A stretch of DNA of 64,000 bases from Hysterangium stoloniferum. Its lineage: Eukaryota; Basidiomycota; Agaricomycetes; Hysterangiales; Hysterangiaceae. Of the stretch, positions 10,007 through 22,222 are shown piece after piece. The translations under genes were made by a program, and so were the position numbers. The stretch lies in NCBI GenBank assembly GCA_015178975.1, contig WHVD01000086.1:186001-250000 (forward strand), read 5' to 3'. Every line of letters begins with the position of its first letter. Positions within the stretch are counted from its first letter, which is position 1. The notes beneath the pieces were generated by a model. The model searched no databases. It was given only the letters and a program-made list of their open reading frames with translations, and was not told the DNA's origin.

Positions 10007-12658
10007 TGTTAACTTTTGGGAATTCAGTAATTGAGCGGCAAGGACTCAACCATACAGGGATATTAGTAAGTGGGTTACTAGGGTATATATAGATGAGACT
10101 TGTATTATAGTTCTCATCCATTTACAATGAGTTAACCATCATCTACTCAGACAAACAGAAAGTTATACAGTCTAGGAACACCACCACTGAAAACTTAACA
10201 TAAACAGATCATGGTTAGCTACTGTTCACCAAAGCTAGGTGCTGTGCAGACCACCTTTGATCTCATCACTACAAATTGCTGTTCTGCACACTGTTGTTTG
10301 TTGTGTAGACTTCACTCTTCACATACCACCACTCATTTTTATTGTCATTCTCACACGCTATACAAGGCCTTTTGCAATATCTGGGATCTCGAATATGCTT
10401 CCAATAACACTGTGGTGATCTCGCTGACTGAGGTGCCAAAGATCCTAGAGCCATTGAGCCTGAGGATGGCAACCTGACAAGTCAATTGTGAACTGGAAAG
10501 ACAGGGTGTCTTTGCCAGAGGGAATGCTATGACTGTTATGTCTTGGAGAGCTGCCATGCATCAGGATGGAGTTGCTGTAAGGAGGATCAGACTATGGGGA
10601 GAGTTGGATGGTATGGATTCTTCATTTGAGGGAGTGGGAATGGTCACTGCAAGCCCTTCATGCTTGAGGTAGTGCATTAGATTTGGGATGATGGATGGCG
10701 AGCATTAGGACTCATGGCACAACATGCATGACTGTCATGTACACAACAGCCAGGAACCACTGTCTATATGAAACACATCATGGGTGGTTCCCATTAACCA
10801 CAGCTGAACTGCAAACAATTGAGACCTCTAATTGAGATGAATTGATTTACAAAGATCTGTGGGCAGTTCCGGGCATTGAATAAAGTCCTCACCTTTTTGA
10901 GGCACCACCAATCACAACTACTGCCAATATTGCAATTGATGACAGCTGTGATAGAGATGGATGAAGAAGTATGGTGTATGGGAAAACCAGTGGATGACTG
11001 TGGTAGTGGCCAACTGCAGTCTCATCATGAGCCAGAGGGATGGAAGAGCCCTACTGGAGGGAATGCTGAACTGGGTGATTAGCTGAATGGGTGAGGGAAT
11101 GTTGGTTATAGGGTGTGAGAGATACTGTGAAATATACTCCAAAATATAGTCCAGAAGAGCCCACACTATATTTCCATTATTATTTCTATTTTCTCTCTAT
11201 CTTATCATATACATATATTTAGTTCGATGGCCTATGCATTCGGTACATTGACTCTTGTGGGCACATACGCGCCAGACTTATGTATTCTAGCACTGGTAGT
11301 TAGAACTCAGACACTTTTTACCCCACAACCACGACTTACCCAGACACCCAGTTAGTGTCCTGTAAGTTGTGATTGGGGTATCATCTCGACCATCACAGAT
11401 GGGCTTTAACTACTAGCGCAATCCAAGCTTCAAACTATACTAGTCAAAACTCAAACTGTTATCTCAATCTGCACAGACTACATCCACACTATTCTGTTAT
11501 TTGACTCCCTTGTTATTCTCTTCAACACTTGAGCAGTCATTCAGAATTGTACTTTACAGTCGATTCTCCTTTATTCGTTTTAGCTCTCTATTCTACTTTA
11601 GATAGCTAATCACTTGACTGTATTGAACTAAACAGTCAATATGTGTTTGGTCTGTATTAGACTTAGATAGTCAATACATCATCATGTTGTACCTAAATGG
11701 TTGATATTCTTTGTATATAGAACAGTTAGAACTTCCACCACTCTTCACATAGGGTGATGAATTGGAAGAAGAAAATCAAGAATTATACTTCGAGGCACAT
11801 CACACAGGATGACGACAACTGGTGACCAACTTTCTCACCAGCACACAAACTCACACATGTTGTTTCAGATCATTTGCACCTCAATGCTGCATGATATATT
11901 TTTGAGCCACTATGCTTGAAGGGGTGTGTTGGAGTATTGTGAGCACTAGGGCTTGAGTCATGATGGTCACGGACTGTCCACATCCATGATGGTCCAAGAC
12001 TGCCATGTAACCACCATATATTGCCATGTATCAAGAAACTGACTGTCCTCCTTTCAATGTCACATAACACTTATCATTTATAACACATTACATTTGTACT
12101 ATGACACTCAGTCATGCCTACATACACATAGCCACAATTCTTATGATCCACATTTATCATTGCCCACCCATTGGAAGAGCTGAATTGCCATTTTACTATT
12201 CAGGAGATTTGCCCTGGATCACTGTTGAACTTTGCCACTTGCCATTATTTCCTGTAATATCTAGGATAGGATTTGCAATTGGATTGGGAGTAGGAGTTGA
12301 AGTGATGGACAACTGTATGAGAGTACTTGGGGTTCAAGAAGAGCATTTGAGAGGGATTTAGAGGTTGTTGTGGTAGTCTCAGGGAGTTCAGGCAGATGAA
12401 TTCAGGGAACTTAGGTTTCAAGGAGTGCTATGTTTGCTGTGAGTCCCTTTTACTCAAGGGAGTGTGTTAACATTTGGGAATTCGGTAAACAAGTGGCAAG
12501 GACTCAACCATACAGGGATATTAGTAAGCAGGTAACTAGGGTATATATAGATGAGACTTGTATTATAGTTCTCATCCATTTACAACAAGTTAACCATCAC
12601 CTACTCAGACAAATGGAAAGTTATACAGTCTAGGAACAGCACCACTGAAAACTTAACA
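10007..12658. mobile_element. Non-autonomous LTR element, 2.65 kb, no gag-pol
   Basis: Two direct repeats of 194 bp, 10007-10200 and 12465-12658, both start TGTTAAC, end ACTTAACA and are about 93 percent alike. The flanking bases GTCTT and GTCCT are an almost intact 5-bp target duplication. The 2.26 kb interior has only short frames and contains a separate solo LTR (11114-11749). A non-autonomous, moderately old insertion of uncertain superfamily. Confidence 0.8.
11114..11749 (+). mobile_element. Solo LTR, gypsy-like, with TAGGG target duplication
   Basis: Starts TGTGAGAGATACTG, ends CCACTCTTCACA, and is bounded by TAGGG at 11109-11113 and 11750-11754. It is a diverged relative of the LTRs at 36392-36795, 40395-40798 and about 41039-41750, sharing the start TGTGAG, the block beginning CTTGTGGGCAC and the end CTTCACA. 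It inserted into the interior of the 10007-12658 element. Confidence 0.85.
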
Positions 12659-13614
12659 GTCCTCCCCACTTGTGATGCAGAACATCACCACAATTTTTCC
12701 AATACTCCAATTCATAACACCTAACATATGTACCCACTGTGCAGATCACGCTCAATGGTGAAATATATTGAAGTTCTTGAATCGATGCCACTTGTTCTAT
12801 TGCATCTGGAGTAGAGAATGTGTTACCCCCACATGTTGAAATAGACTCTAGCACCCTAGTATAAAGTCAAGCTTACAAGACCATGGTAATCAGTGCTGCC
12901 TTACTCTACATCAAGTTTACATGTCCATACCAAGCTGCACCATACCTTAGAACATGTATAATGTTGTCACAACTTAATGCTAGCTGTAACATATTTAGCT
13001 ACTGTACTTACATACAGTCCAATACCTCAGTTGAACCACTATTTTGTGTCGACTGAGACTATTTCTTACAGGTTACAGGCCCTGAACAAAGTTTTTAAAA
13101 CTACCAATATCAACTGGCAGAACCAACAGAACCTGATCCCCACTCATACCAAAAGTAAAATGTCTAACCAATCTACCCTATTCATGTTACCATCAGAAGA
13201 CCATTTCAACAGACATAACTGGTTTACCTGGCACAACACCATTTGGTCCACCACAGGTGCAAAAGGTGTCCAAGGATATCTGGATGGAACCATCCAGAAT
13301 CCTTCCCCTATCACCCCCAACACTGTGCCCACACTGACAAGCTACTGGGGATCCAGGAACCTCTCACCCAAGGAATGGGAACAATGCAATGCATATGCAA
13401 AAGTGATGATTGACCTGAATGTCAAAAACCCCATCGGTCATGGCATCCAACTCACAGACACTGCCCATGAGGTGTGGTCTGCACTGAAAAAATTGTATAG
13501 CATATCATCTGACATACTGTAGGTTTTCTAAATGCTGATAATGAACTCTGCACAGTCAAACATATTGATGGCATGGATATCTTAACTCACTTTGCATGAT
13601 TACAGGAATCCAGC

Positions 13615-16600
13615 ATCGACTATTACGGACTAGACAGTGAAGAGCTGAGTGGTTGGGTAGAGGAAGAGCGTTAGCTCTCCATGTGTGCGTGGGAAGACTT
13701 GCCGCTCACCTGCAAAAGGCCTGCCTACTACCATGGTGAGACTACGCCGCTCACCCAACCTAGGCAGCTGCATTTCTGGTGGACAGGTTCGATATGTGCC
13801 GTGATGCAATTTGCTCGAAGGCCCTTATGTATGTTTCATATGCTAAGGATTTCCATCTGCCCGCTAGTTGTACTATCTCGGGATCAACTCCTTGCGCTAA
13901 GAAGAAGGAGGCACCACCAATGCGAAAAGAATGGCCAAAGGTTGTTCCCCATCCACAAGCCTGGAGGACTGAATTAATCCGGTGGAGTGCTGCCTTTTTA
14001 ACTATTGGTCTGACCTCTCCCTTGTTGTCTCGCCAGCAAAATAAAGGATTGTCTGGCCCTGCTGGGACAACCTTGGCTAAATTGATCAAGGCATCAATCG
14101 GGCAGACTCCCTGTTGGTCCGTTATAAATACTGCCTGAATCTCTCCGACTTTGGCTGTCTTCGCAGATGGCAGGTCTAAATGTGCATAGTGTTTTCCATT
14201 GTTGTCACGACTAATTAGAACATCCTTTCGTTTTAGGTGTTTGGTGGTGTCAAAGTGTGGTCTGGATGTCACGGTAACCTCGCCAAAATGCATTAGTCCC
14301 CAGAAGGCGCATGAAGCCACTGCCCAAATGCATGCGTCGAATGCATCGCTCAGGTCCAGGATTGACTTCAGTGCGAATAACATCCTCAATTGTACTGGGG
14401 GTCGTGGGGGTCGTTTTCATGCCGTGCCTTGTAAGTTCTCCAATCCTCGTAGTGACCATTCAATTTTTGTGCGTTCCTCATTGGACAGCGGTGGTGGCCA
14501 GCCTTGTGCTATATGCCATGCCCTGATTGATGAGATGTATTTCCTTGTCATGCTGATGGAGATTGTCTTGAATCTGGTTCCAGCAGCCAGGCCATCTCTG
14601 AGAAATGATGGGTCTGCAGCTGCCCAGAGAGCAAAGGAATGGATCACTGGGAAGGATGCCGGTAGTCTGTCCACTTCTGCAATCGAGAAGATGTCGCAGA
14701 AGATGTGAAATTTTCATAGGCTGGTGCCGTAGGCTTTGGGTTCCTTTAAAGAGGCCTCTGACGCGATCGTTGCGATTAATTGGAGGACCGGGTGCTGTAT
14801 AGTAGCCGGCGGGGGGGTGTTGACGCCTCTCCACTTGAACAGCCTCTCTGCTGCTTTGCATGGAGGTCTCAGTGGGGATGGGGCTAGGTGCTGGTGATTA
14901 GATGATGATATATTCGATGCTCGGGTAAATGGTGCTGGTAGCAATGCCAGTGCTACGATGATTGGATCTGATGACGCAAATGGATGGGAATATCCATCTC
15001 GGCATGGGTGTTTGCCCTTGGGAAACCCCTGAGAAATTCGGTGATGTGTCCTCATGAGAGGGCGTCCGACACATTGTCTCTTGAGGGTATGTAAATGGCT
15101 TCCAAATGTATTTGGTGGGTGGCTAGTAGGCAGTAAATCTCTTTTAGGACCCTGTTTGTCTCCTTGCTGCGGGAACGACCCTTGTTTATAACGGCGACTA
15201 CCCCACTGTTGTCAGAGTGCACCAGGAACATTGAATGAGAAGGGAGATGATGGCGCAGCAAGCCATTCTGCAGTGCCAATCTCAGGCCCAGCTTTACTGC
15301 TACTGCTTCTGCCCACCCAATATCGCATTCACAGTGAGGGCCAACTTTGAAACTGGGAGCCCATTTCCAGGCAGCCCAATGGCAGTCGACGATGATGCCT
15401 ATCCCGTAGGATGAGCTGGCATCTCCCCACCAGCCGATGTCTACTACATCGGGCGATGGAATTGGGAGTTCATTTGGCAGATGCCGGAGTATGTACTGGA
15501 TCCAGGAGAGATCCGCTCGCACTGATGGGGTTGGCAGTAGGTGTGCTCTGCGAGAATGAAAACCGCTTGTGAATGCCGCGATGGACTGGAGAAAGGGCCT
15601 GATCCATGGGAAGATGGCCGACAAGTGCACCAACTTCCCATGTAGCTTCTCCGCCTTGTTTGCTGAGAACTGTGTGCCATCTGCCATCCACTGCGTGATC
15701 AAGGTGAGGGTTGCGCGTAGTTTCTCTGGTGGCACAGCAACTGTCTTGGAGTTCAAGTCCCATAGGAAGCCGATGTACTTCTGCACTGTTGCAAATGGTC
15801 ATGTTTTGCTTCTGCTCCATGGGACCCCGAATTGGGCGGACAAGGTGATGAAGTCCTCTTCTGTCCAAATCTGACCTGGAAGGCGAATGGCTAGGAAGTC
15901 GTCCACCCATTTGAGTAGCCGTCCGAAGCCTGCCTTCCGATACAGTGCTATCAGCATATCTGCAATGCTGCCAAAAAATCCGGCGCTGGAGGCCAGACCA
16001 AATGCTACTGCTCAGTCGACGTATACCAAGCTGTCCCACGAAATGCAGCAAGCGTTCTGTTGATCTGGTCTTATGGGGGTCACTCTGTATGCGGCAGAGA
16101 TGTCGAATATGGCTGCTATGCAGCCATTCGGTAAAGATAAGATTAGTGCTGCGGTGTCCGCAAAGGTGCCCCACTCTGTGGGAAAGTTGTCTGAATTTAT
16201 TCCACTGTTTATGGAAGGGTATTCTGGGTCTCCCCGGGGAAATGAAAGGTCTTGGATTAGGTGGTAAGTGTTGGAGTTTGGTTTTGGGATGAGGCCCAGT
16301 GGGGAGGTCTGAAATGGGCCGATGATCTGCTCTAGCTCTGCTGGGGTGAAGCCCCGAGAGTAGCATCCAGCCTCTTGTTCGCTCGCTATGTACTTGTATA
16401 TAAAGTCTGTGTCTAATGAAGAGGATTTGTGATTTTCGAAAAATGACAGTGCGCGATATGCAGTCCTTTACCCCAATATCAAAGCTGTTGATTAAACCTG
16501 AGATAATGTATTCCCATTTGTCGAGTATACCATATTTACTTAATGTACGTGCCGCTTCGATTGGATCAAGTGGCGTCGTGACCCCTCTTGGGTCAGAGAT

Positions 16601-18380
16601 GCTTGCAGGCTGCTGCTCCGTGGTCTTGCTCGAAGCAGATGCTGCACATGTGTGCATTGGTGCAGGTGTCACCCCACCGGCACTGTGTTCCTGTTGCCCA
16701 CTTGAAACAAAACTGCTTTCCATCGGGGAATGCCAAGGTGTGCTTGTTTCTGGCATCCCGGGCGATTGGGGCAGCGTTCTTCCCTGCTGATGTGAGTTTT
16801 GCTGTGCAGTCAGCCGGAAAGTGCCCCTGTGTCCCACACCAAAAGCAATGCGAATGTTCCCCATCTGTGCGAGGCCTCTTTCGAGGAGAAGTGGAGAGGG
16901 GTGGTGGCCCAGCTGGCCCGAGGTGTTTCGCTGGGGAGACTGAGGTGGTGCCGGATCTTGATGCCTGCAGTGCTGCCCATGTCGAGATGATTGTCAGGGC
17001 ATTGGTGTCCAGGCAGCTCAAGTTGTGGGTCGGGTTGCAGGCAGCTGCTTCATGCTGTTGCACATCGTATTCCATGGCCACTTCCCAGCTATGGGATTTC
17101 GCAATGGTTGTCACAACTGCATGGTGGGCCGAAAGTGCATCAGCTCTGGTGTCACCCCTGTGAATCCTAGTACGGTTGACTGCTGCTGCTGCCACTGAGA
17201 GCCAGTCGATGATGGAGATGCTCCTCTCATTATTGCAGTCCAACCCTTTGGCCACAATGTTGCCTGAAGGCAAGAAGGTGAATTCTTCCAAGCCTCTCTC
17301 TGCCTTCCGCCGTGCCTCCGTAGTGAGGGCTGTATAAGGGACGTAGTGTAGGTTCCTGAAGGCTTCCTCTACCTTCCGAGGAATGGCTGTGAATGGATAC
17401 AATAAAAATGAGCTGGTTGGCCCCTGACACAAGGTATAATAATGAATAGAAGGTGCGGCAAGCAATAGAAAAAGGGGGGGGGGGGGGATTGCACTGTATG
17501 ACTGGCCCAGAGCCTGGCATCAGTTGGACTGCCATGGGACTCTGCAGGCCAGCCGCATGACGGCTTAACTCATGCTCCTCCCAGGTGCCAGCGGCTCCCT
17601 GTGGTGGACTGTCTGTAATGGGGCGCCGGCCTACAGGCCGGCCCCTGAGCTGTCTGAATGATGCTGCACACTGAGAGTGCTGTGGCTGTGTCCAATTGGG
17701 CCAAAGAGAGAGATATATGGACTCACAGATCTCTAAGGCATTGGCCTTGAATCCTGGAATTATATCAGGGACTGCTGCCTTCTTGGTGGTCCTAGTGTCA
17801 CCAGCCATGGAGGCCCCTATGTTGGCCAGCTGGATCATATCCGGGTCAGTGAATAATCTCATCACACCTGGTGAGACGTCTGAAAGGACCCTGCTGCCAT
17901 GGACATCTGGTCTGCCTTGAGCCAACAGGAGGTCTCGACGTGCAGCCAATTGCGCAATTTGAGCCTCTAGTTGATCAATCTCATGAGGGGGGGAGGACTG
18001 GCGATCTCCCTGATTGTTGCTGGTGGCCTCCAGATGTGGGATGGCCGGGGAATGTGGGATACCAGCTGTCACCGAAAGAGGAGGTTCTGGTCCTGCTTCG
18101 GGGTGGGTGCCCTTGAGGGTTCAGGTTGATACCCAAGTGGGCGAACATGCCTTGAGGTAGGGATCTGGATGTCATCGAGTGAGCTTTAAAAAAAAAATTA
18201 ATTGTGTAGATATGTAGAGATAAGGATCAGAAGTCAGTGATGAGAAAACAGAAAGGACTGAGGATTGACAGTGATGTCGTACGAGAACACAAGGTGTGTG
18301 AGTCCTACATATGCTCAGCTGGACGTTGAGTGCCGAACTACTCCCGGCACACCAGGGATCGTGCGGCACTCGACACTATG
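13615..18380 (-). mobile_element. DIRS-like tyrosine-recombinase retroelement, broken
   Basis: Read on the minus strand the parts come in the DIRS order. A gag-like region (about 18.07-16.6 kb) has a zinc knuckle CFWCGTQGHFPADC and a second Cys/His cluster CTNAHMCSICFEQDH. Reverse transcriptase (about 16.5-15.8 kb) has KWVDDFLAIRLPG. RNase H (about 15.8-15.05 kb) has DIGWWGDASS and HSDNSGVVAVIN. Tyrosine recombinase (about 14.86-13.76 kb) has HSFRIGGASFFLAQG and LAGRWKS. Flanking copia gag pieces show that it inserted into that gene. There are no LTRs; a hairpin at about 18325-18377, GTTGAGTGCCG against CGGCACTCGAC, lies near its 5' end. A small number of breaks; moderately old. Confidence 0.8.
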
Positions 18381-18478
18381 GTGGGCTAAGGTTAACACAC
18401 AAGGAGGAAAAATGGATGATTCAATGTTTTGCATGATCATGATCACCTCAATGCCCAAGGTGTGGGAACTGGTCATTG

Positions 18479-20037
18479 TGTTATGACCAGAATTCCCACC
18501 AAACTCCAGGCACTAACTTATATGCACCCACACCCTATATGCACCAATTGTCAGTTTACCGGAATTCTCACTGGACTCCGTATGTCAGACTTCTCTATGT
18601 TCGACTTCGTTATGTTGTGTTTCAGTCACCAGAATACCCACTGGACTCCGTCCCTGTCTATGTCCGACCTCGTCCCATGCATCAGTCACCAGACCCCACT
18701 CGGAAAACCCATCATCCCTCAACAGAGCCCCATTCCCATTTTAGTCAAATGACCTGTCATGATTTGGACTCCGCTCCTGCTCCATTTCCCGTTATGGTTT
18801 ATGATTTGTCATGTTTCGGACTCTGTGTTAAGAACTGAAAACTGACTAATGTCGGTAGGCTGACGAGGACTGATCGGAAGGACTGGGCTTCAGCTTATGT
18901 GCTGCACCCTCGCAATTATCCGTCAGGTGTCCTTAAATTTTGGACAGGCAAAGACTAGTCCTAATGAATACCTCTCGTCAAAACTACCGATCAGAACCGA
19001 AGGATAAGTCGAGTGTCAGGCCAAGGGGTCGGAGACCGAGAGTGGGCAAGCACACACGAAGGCAGATAGTGGAGTACTTAGTATGAGACTTCTAGAAGTG
19101 TAAGAGGGTATTCTGAGTCTATATTCTGATTGCCTAGTAACTACAACTACAACAGGTTCATATACAAGTATTCGGCATCTAGGAAATACTAACTAGTAGA
19201 AGAGCGGAAAACAGTATTGACAAATAAGCTTGACTAGAAACGGGAGGTTACAATTAGTTCAGAGGCTGTGAGATAACCGAGAGTGGGATTACTAGAAGGA
19301 AATAGCCTGAGAGTTACAGGTATATATAGACATATGTGAAACATAGAGCGGAAACGGATCATCATAAAAAAAGGGACATATCAGAGTTTAACCAGATAGT
19401 ACGAGTATATTTTGGCAGGGGTGTAAACGGAGTTTGATCACCAATCACCACAAAGGCATACGTCAGCATCGGGAAACCGATGGTTTCCGATGTGAGGACT
19501 TGAACGATGACTTGAATCGTCGATGGGAGGTGATAACCTTGGGGACTGTCGGGTTGCAACACAGTTGTAACACTCCACTCCGTTCCATCCCGTTCCTAAC
19601 ACCAGATTTGGTGTTTACTATTCCCATTTCATGTTTTGCTAGTTTCATTTCATTATTACTGGATTTGGTATGTCATTCATTCCACGGTCTATATAGTCTG
19701 GCAGATGTTGTACATACAATCCAGTCAGAAAATCTGCTTAGATTCCCCCCCAGTAATCTAATACATTTTCTGCTCTATACTCCTACTTGAATCACACCGC
19801 TCATGCTAGTCAGAGCCTATGGGCTCTGGTGCATCTATCCCTACGACCTCTCAACCCACGACCTCCGACCTACAACCCCCTGACCCATGAACCCTGCCCG
19901 GACTCCCCGGGATTCCCGTCCACCTGTCTGACATTGGACAACATGATCTCGTGAGGGTGCAGCCTATAAGCTAAAGCCAAGTCCTACTGGATATCCCACG
20001 GGTTTCTCTGGAAACCCACTGTGTACGTACCCTAACA
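18479..20037 (+). mobile_element. Solo LTR with CATTG target duplication, itself interrupted
   Basis: Starts TGTTATGACCAG and ends CCCTAACA. CATTG stands at 18474-18478 and again at 20038-20042, and the copia gag frame resumes directly after it, so this is an insertion into copia gag. Without the LTR nested in it (18826-19572) it is about 812 bp. Part of it (GAGGGTGCAGCCTATAAGC) resembles the LTR at 29656-30378, so it is gypsy-related. Confidence 0.8.
18826..19572 (-). mobile_element. Solo LTR (747 bp) nested in another LTR
   Basis: Reads TGTTAAGAACTG ... GTTGTAACA on the plus strand. It is homologous to the LTR assembled from 31362-31793, 36296-36391 and 40799-41038 and, inverted, to 29656-30378. 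The orientation is minus if the gag-bearing copy at 29.6-31.3 kb defines sense. Its flanks CTCTG and CTCCA match only partly as a target duplication. Confidence 0.75.
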
Positions 20038-21622
20038 CATTGGGACACTGTTTTCACTAAAAACCTCACAGGAAGTGATCGTGAACCTTACCATATACAA
20101 TACAGCACTTGCTCAACACAGAAAACAAACCCCACAATTGGCACAAGCCCTCATGACAACCAAATCCAATCAATCCACCAACACCTGCTCCAACCTGAAC
20201 TGCAAATGCATAGGGCATACTATCAATAAGTACTTCAAACCTGGGGGGGGGGATGGAAGGCCAGTACCCAGATTGGTGGAGGAAGAAGGGGGTCATGAGT
20301 AGTGGAAACCAAGGTTCACAACAGCAGAAACCACCAAGTACCACACCCCCAAAAGAGACGGTGAATGTGGCAGTAGTGCCATCTACCCCCTTCACCTCTG
20401 GGTCTGGGGAATTTTGTCCACTTATGATGAAGGCAGAAACAGTGACATTGATGGTCATCACCTATGCAGACTCAGCAGTGAGTGACCATTTGTTTGTCAA
20501 CATAATTGATTTCACATTGTATGAGCCATCCACAGGGAAAAATGGGTCCACAGCAAACAGTGGTACTTTCCAGGTCCTCGGAAAAGTGATGGTCAACAAA
20601 CAATGTGTGTACAATGGATGTGTTATCAACCTCACCTTCAGAGATGCACTCTATTGCCCAACACCCATAATCTTGTATCCATCAGAAAACTTGACAATAA
20701 CGGTTGCTACATGACTTTTGGGGGGGGAGGGGTTACCATTATCAACCCAGCCAGTCAGCCATTCATGTATGGGAAGGGAGAAGGGGCAATGTAGAGGATC
20801 GAGATTTTCCCACCAACCAGTCCTCTCCCAAATACCACCTTGCCCCTCAATGTGACCATACACCTGACAACTGCAATCGACATACACATGAACACCCTCA
20901 CTGCCAAATCCCATGACCAGCCTACCGATATCGACACCTGGAACTGACATTTTGGTCACATCAATTACAATACCATCAAATGCATGTCCAAATGTGATGT
21001 TGTCCACGAGATGCAAATAACCACCACAGCTACTCGGCTGGGAACATGTGAAGGCTGTATAATGGGGAAACACACTCATTGCCCTTTCTACATTAATGAT
21101 GCACAAGAGACAGCAATTGGGGAATGCACCTATATTGATCTCTGGGGGCTGTCCCGAGTGCAACCCACTGGTGGCAGAAGTTACATGATGCCATGCATTG
21201 ATGGATATAGCAATCATCATGAAGTTTTTTTTCTGTCAACTAAGGAAGCAGAAGTGACTTTATTTGCATTTAAGAATTACATGGCACTAACTGAGTGTCA
21301 GACAGGAATGAAGGTGTGCTCCATATGCATGGACAAAGGCACCAAATTGTCAGGGGACCTCTGTCACAGATCCCAGGAAGTACCATTTCCTCATCTTATT
21401 GGAGTCCCTGAGTCTACAGTCCAACCCCATGCCATCCATCACTTTCCCTCTCCTTCTCATAGTAGTAGTGTTCCATTGGGGGAAAGCCCCCTGTTCTGTA
21501 ATAGGTAGAGCTATTTATTTTTAGACTACTGGGTGCCTATGGGTCACACCTTGCAGGGAGAATTCCTTCCACATCAGGAGTTACAACATTTAAGGCGGCA
21601 CCAAAATATTATCTAAACCTGT

Positions 21623-21960
21623 TTACAAAACTTTAAGTCCTAAAATGGATTTGAACTCAGTTATTACTTCAATTATAGACATAAGTTCAAGTAAGAATGT
21701 AAAGACCCGCTGATGGGCCTCATTTGATTGAGTGGGGTAGGACTTGGCAGCCAAACAACAACTTCCCAGTTGACCCATCATGCCAAACTGCAGAGATGCA
21801 TGGAAGTGAGAGGGGACCTCGGCAGAAGAACCTGGTAATGTTTCTTTGAGAATGTAGTCGGCCCAATAAGAGTTCATTCACCATCATACCTGGATATTTT
21901 TTTGAGAATGTAGTCAGCCCAATACAAGTTCATTCACCATCTTACCTGGCCTTCTGTCAA
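21623..21960 (-). pseudogene. Gene fragment preceded by a tandemly duplicated intron
   Basis: On the minus strand a frame of about 70 codons (SSAEVPSHFHASLQFGMMG, then SIIEVITEFKSILGL) follows two head-to-tail copies of a 60-bp sequence. Each copy begins GTAAGATGGTGAATGAAC or GTATGATGGTGAATGAAC and ends in CCAG, so the first copy's AG directly abuts the second copy's GT. Either two introns with a zero-length exon, or one intron with an internal duplication. The protein is not recognised. Confidence 0.4.
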
Positions 21961-22137
21961 TGCAAGACGAGGTCATGGTAATCTTCTGTGTTATCCTATT
22001 TTTCCACCAATTGGACAGTCAGGGGTGCAGTGAAGATCTGGAGACAAAGCAGACTGCGGGTGCTGATGGGGTTGAGGGAAAGGGGGGTGGGGGAGAACAG
22101 TGGCAAACAGGAGATCAATGGGAACAAGGGACACTGA

Positions 22138-22222
22138 TGGCACCAATACTGAGAGTAGAGCGATGAAGGTGACGATGCTGATGGCCCCGATACTGAGAGT
22201 AGAGTGATGAGGGTGACGGCGG
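22138..22222 (+). repeat. Two copies of a 41-bp tandem repeat
   Basis: GATGGCACCAATACTGAGAG and GATGGCCCCGATACTGAGAG begin two adjacent 41-bp units that share GTAGAG and GAGGGTGACG or GAAGGTGACG. Non-coding low-order minisatellite. Confidence 0.8.

Larger units (their letters stand above)
12860..21530 (+). mobile_element. copia fossil (LTR end, gag, protease, integrase start), invaded by other elements
   Basis: An LTR appears to end at 13070 (TTCTTACA), followed by the primer-binding site GGTTACAGGCCC. Gag follows at about 13155-13610 (HNWFTWHNTIW, GYLDGTI), at 18380-18470 (AKVNTQGGKMDD, MIMITSMPKVWEL) and from 20043 (NLTIYNTALAQH, zinc-knuckle-like CSNLNCKCIGHT). Protease-like TYADSAVSDHLFVN lies near 20455-20500, and the integrase zinc region and core start (GCIMGKHTHCPFY, YIDLWG) near 21050-21160. 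It is broken, with several breaks besides the insertions of a DIRS-like element and an LTR. It is older than both guests. Confidence 0.75.

Noticed and set aside
15470-16864. 464-codon minus-strand frame in the DIRS-like element
   Set aside because: Apart from its start it is read in a different frame from the recognisable RT blocks, so it is mainly a shadow.
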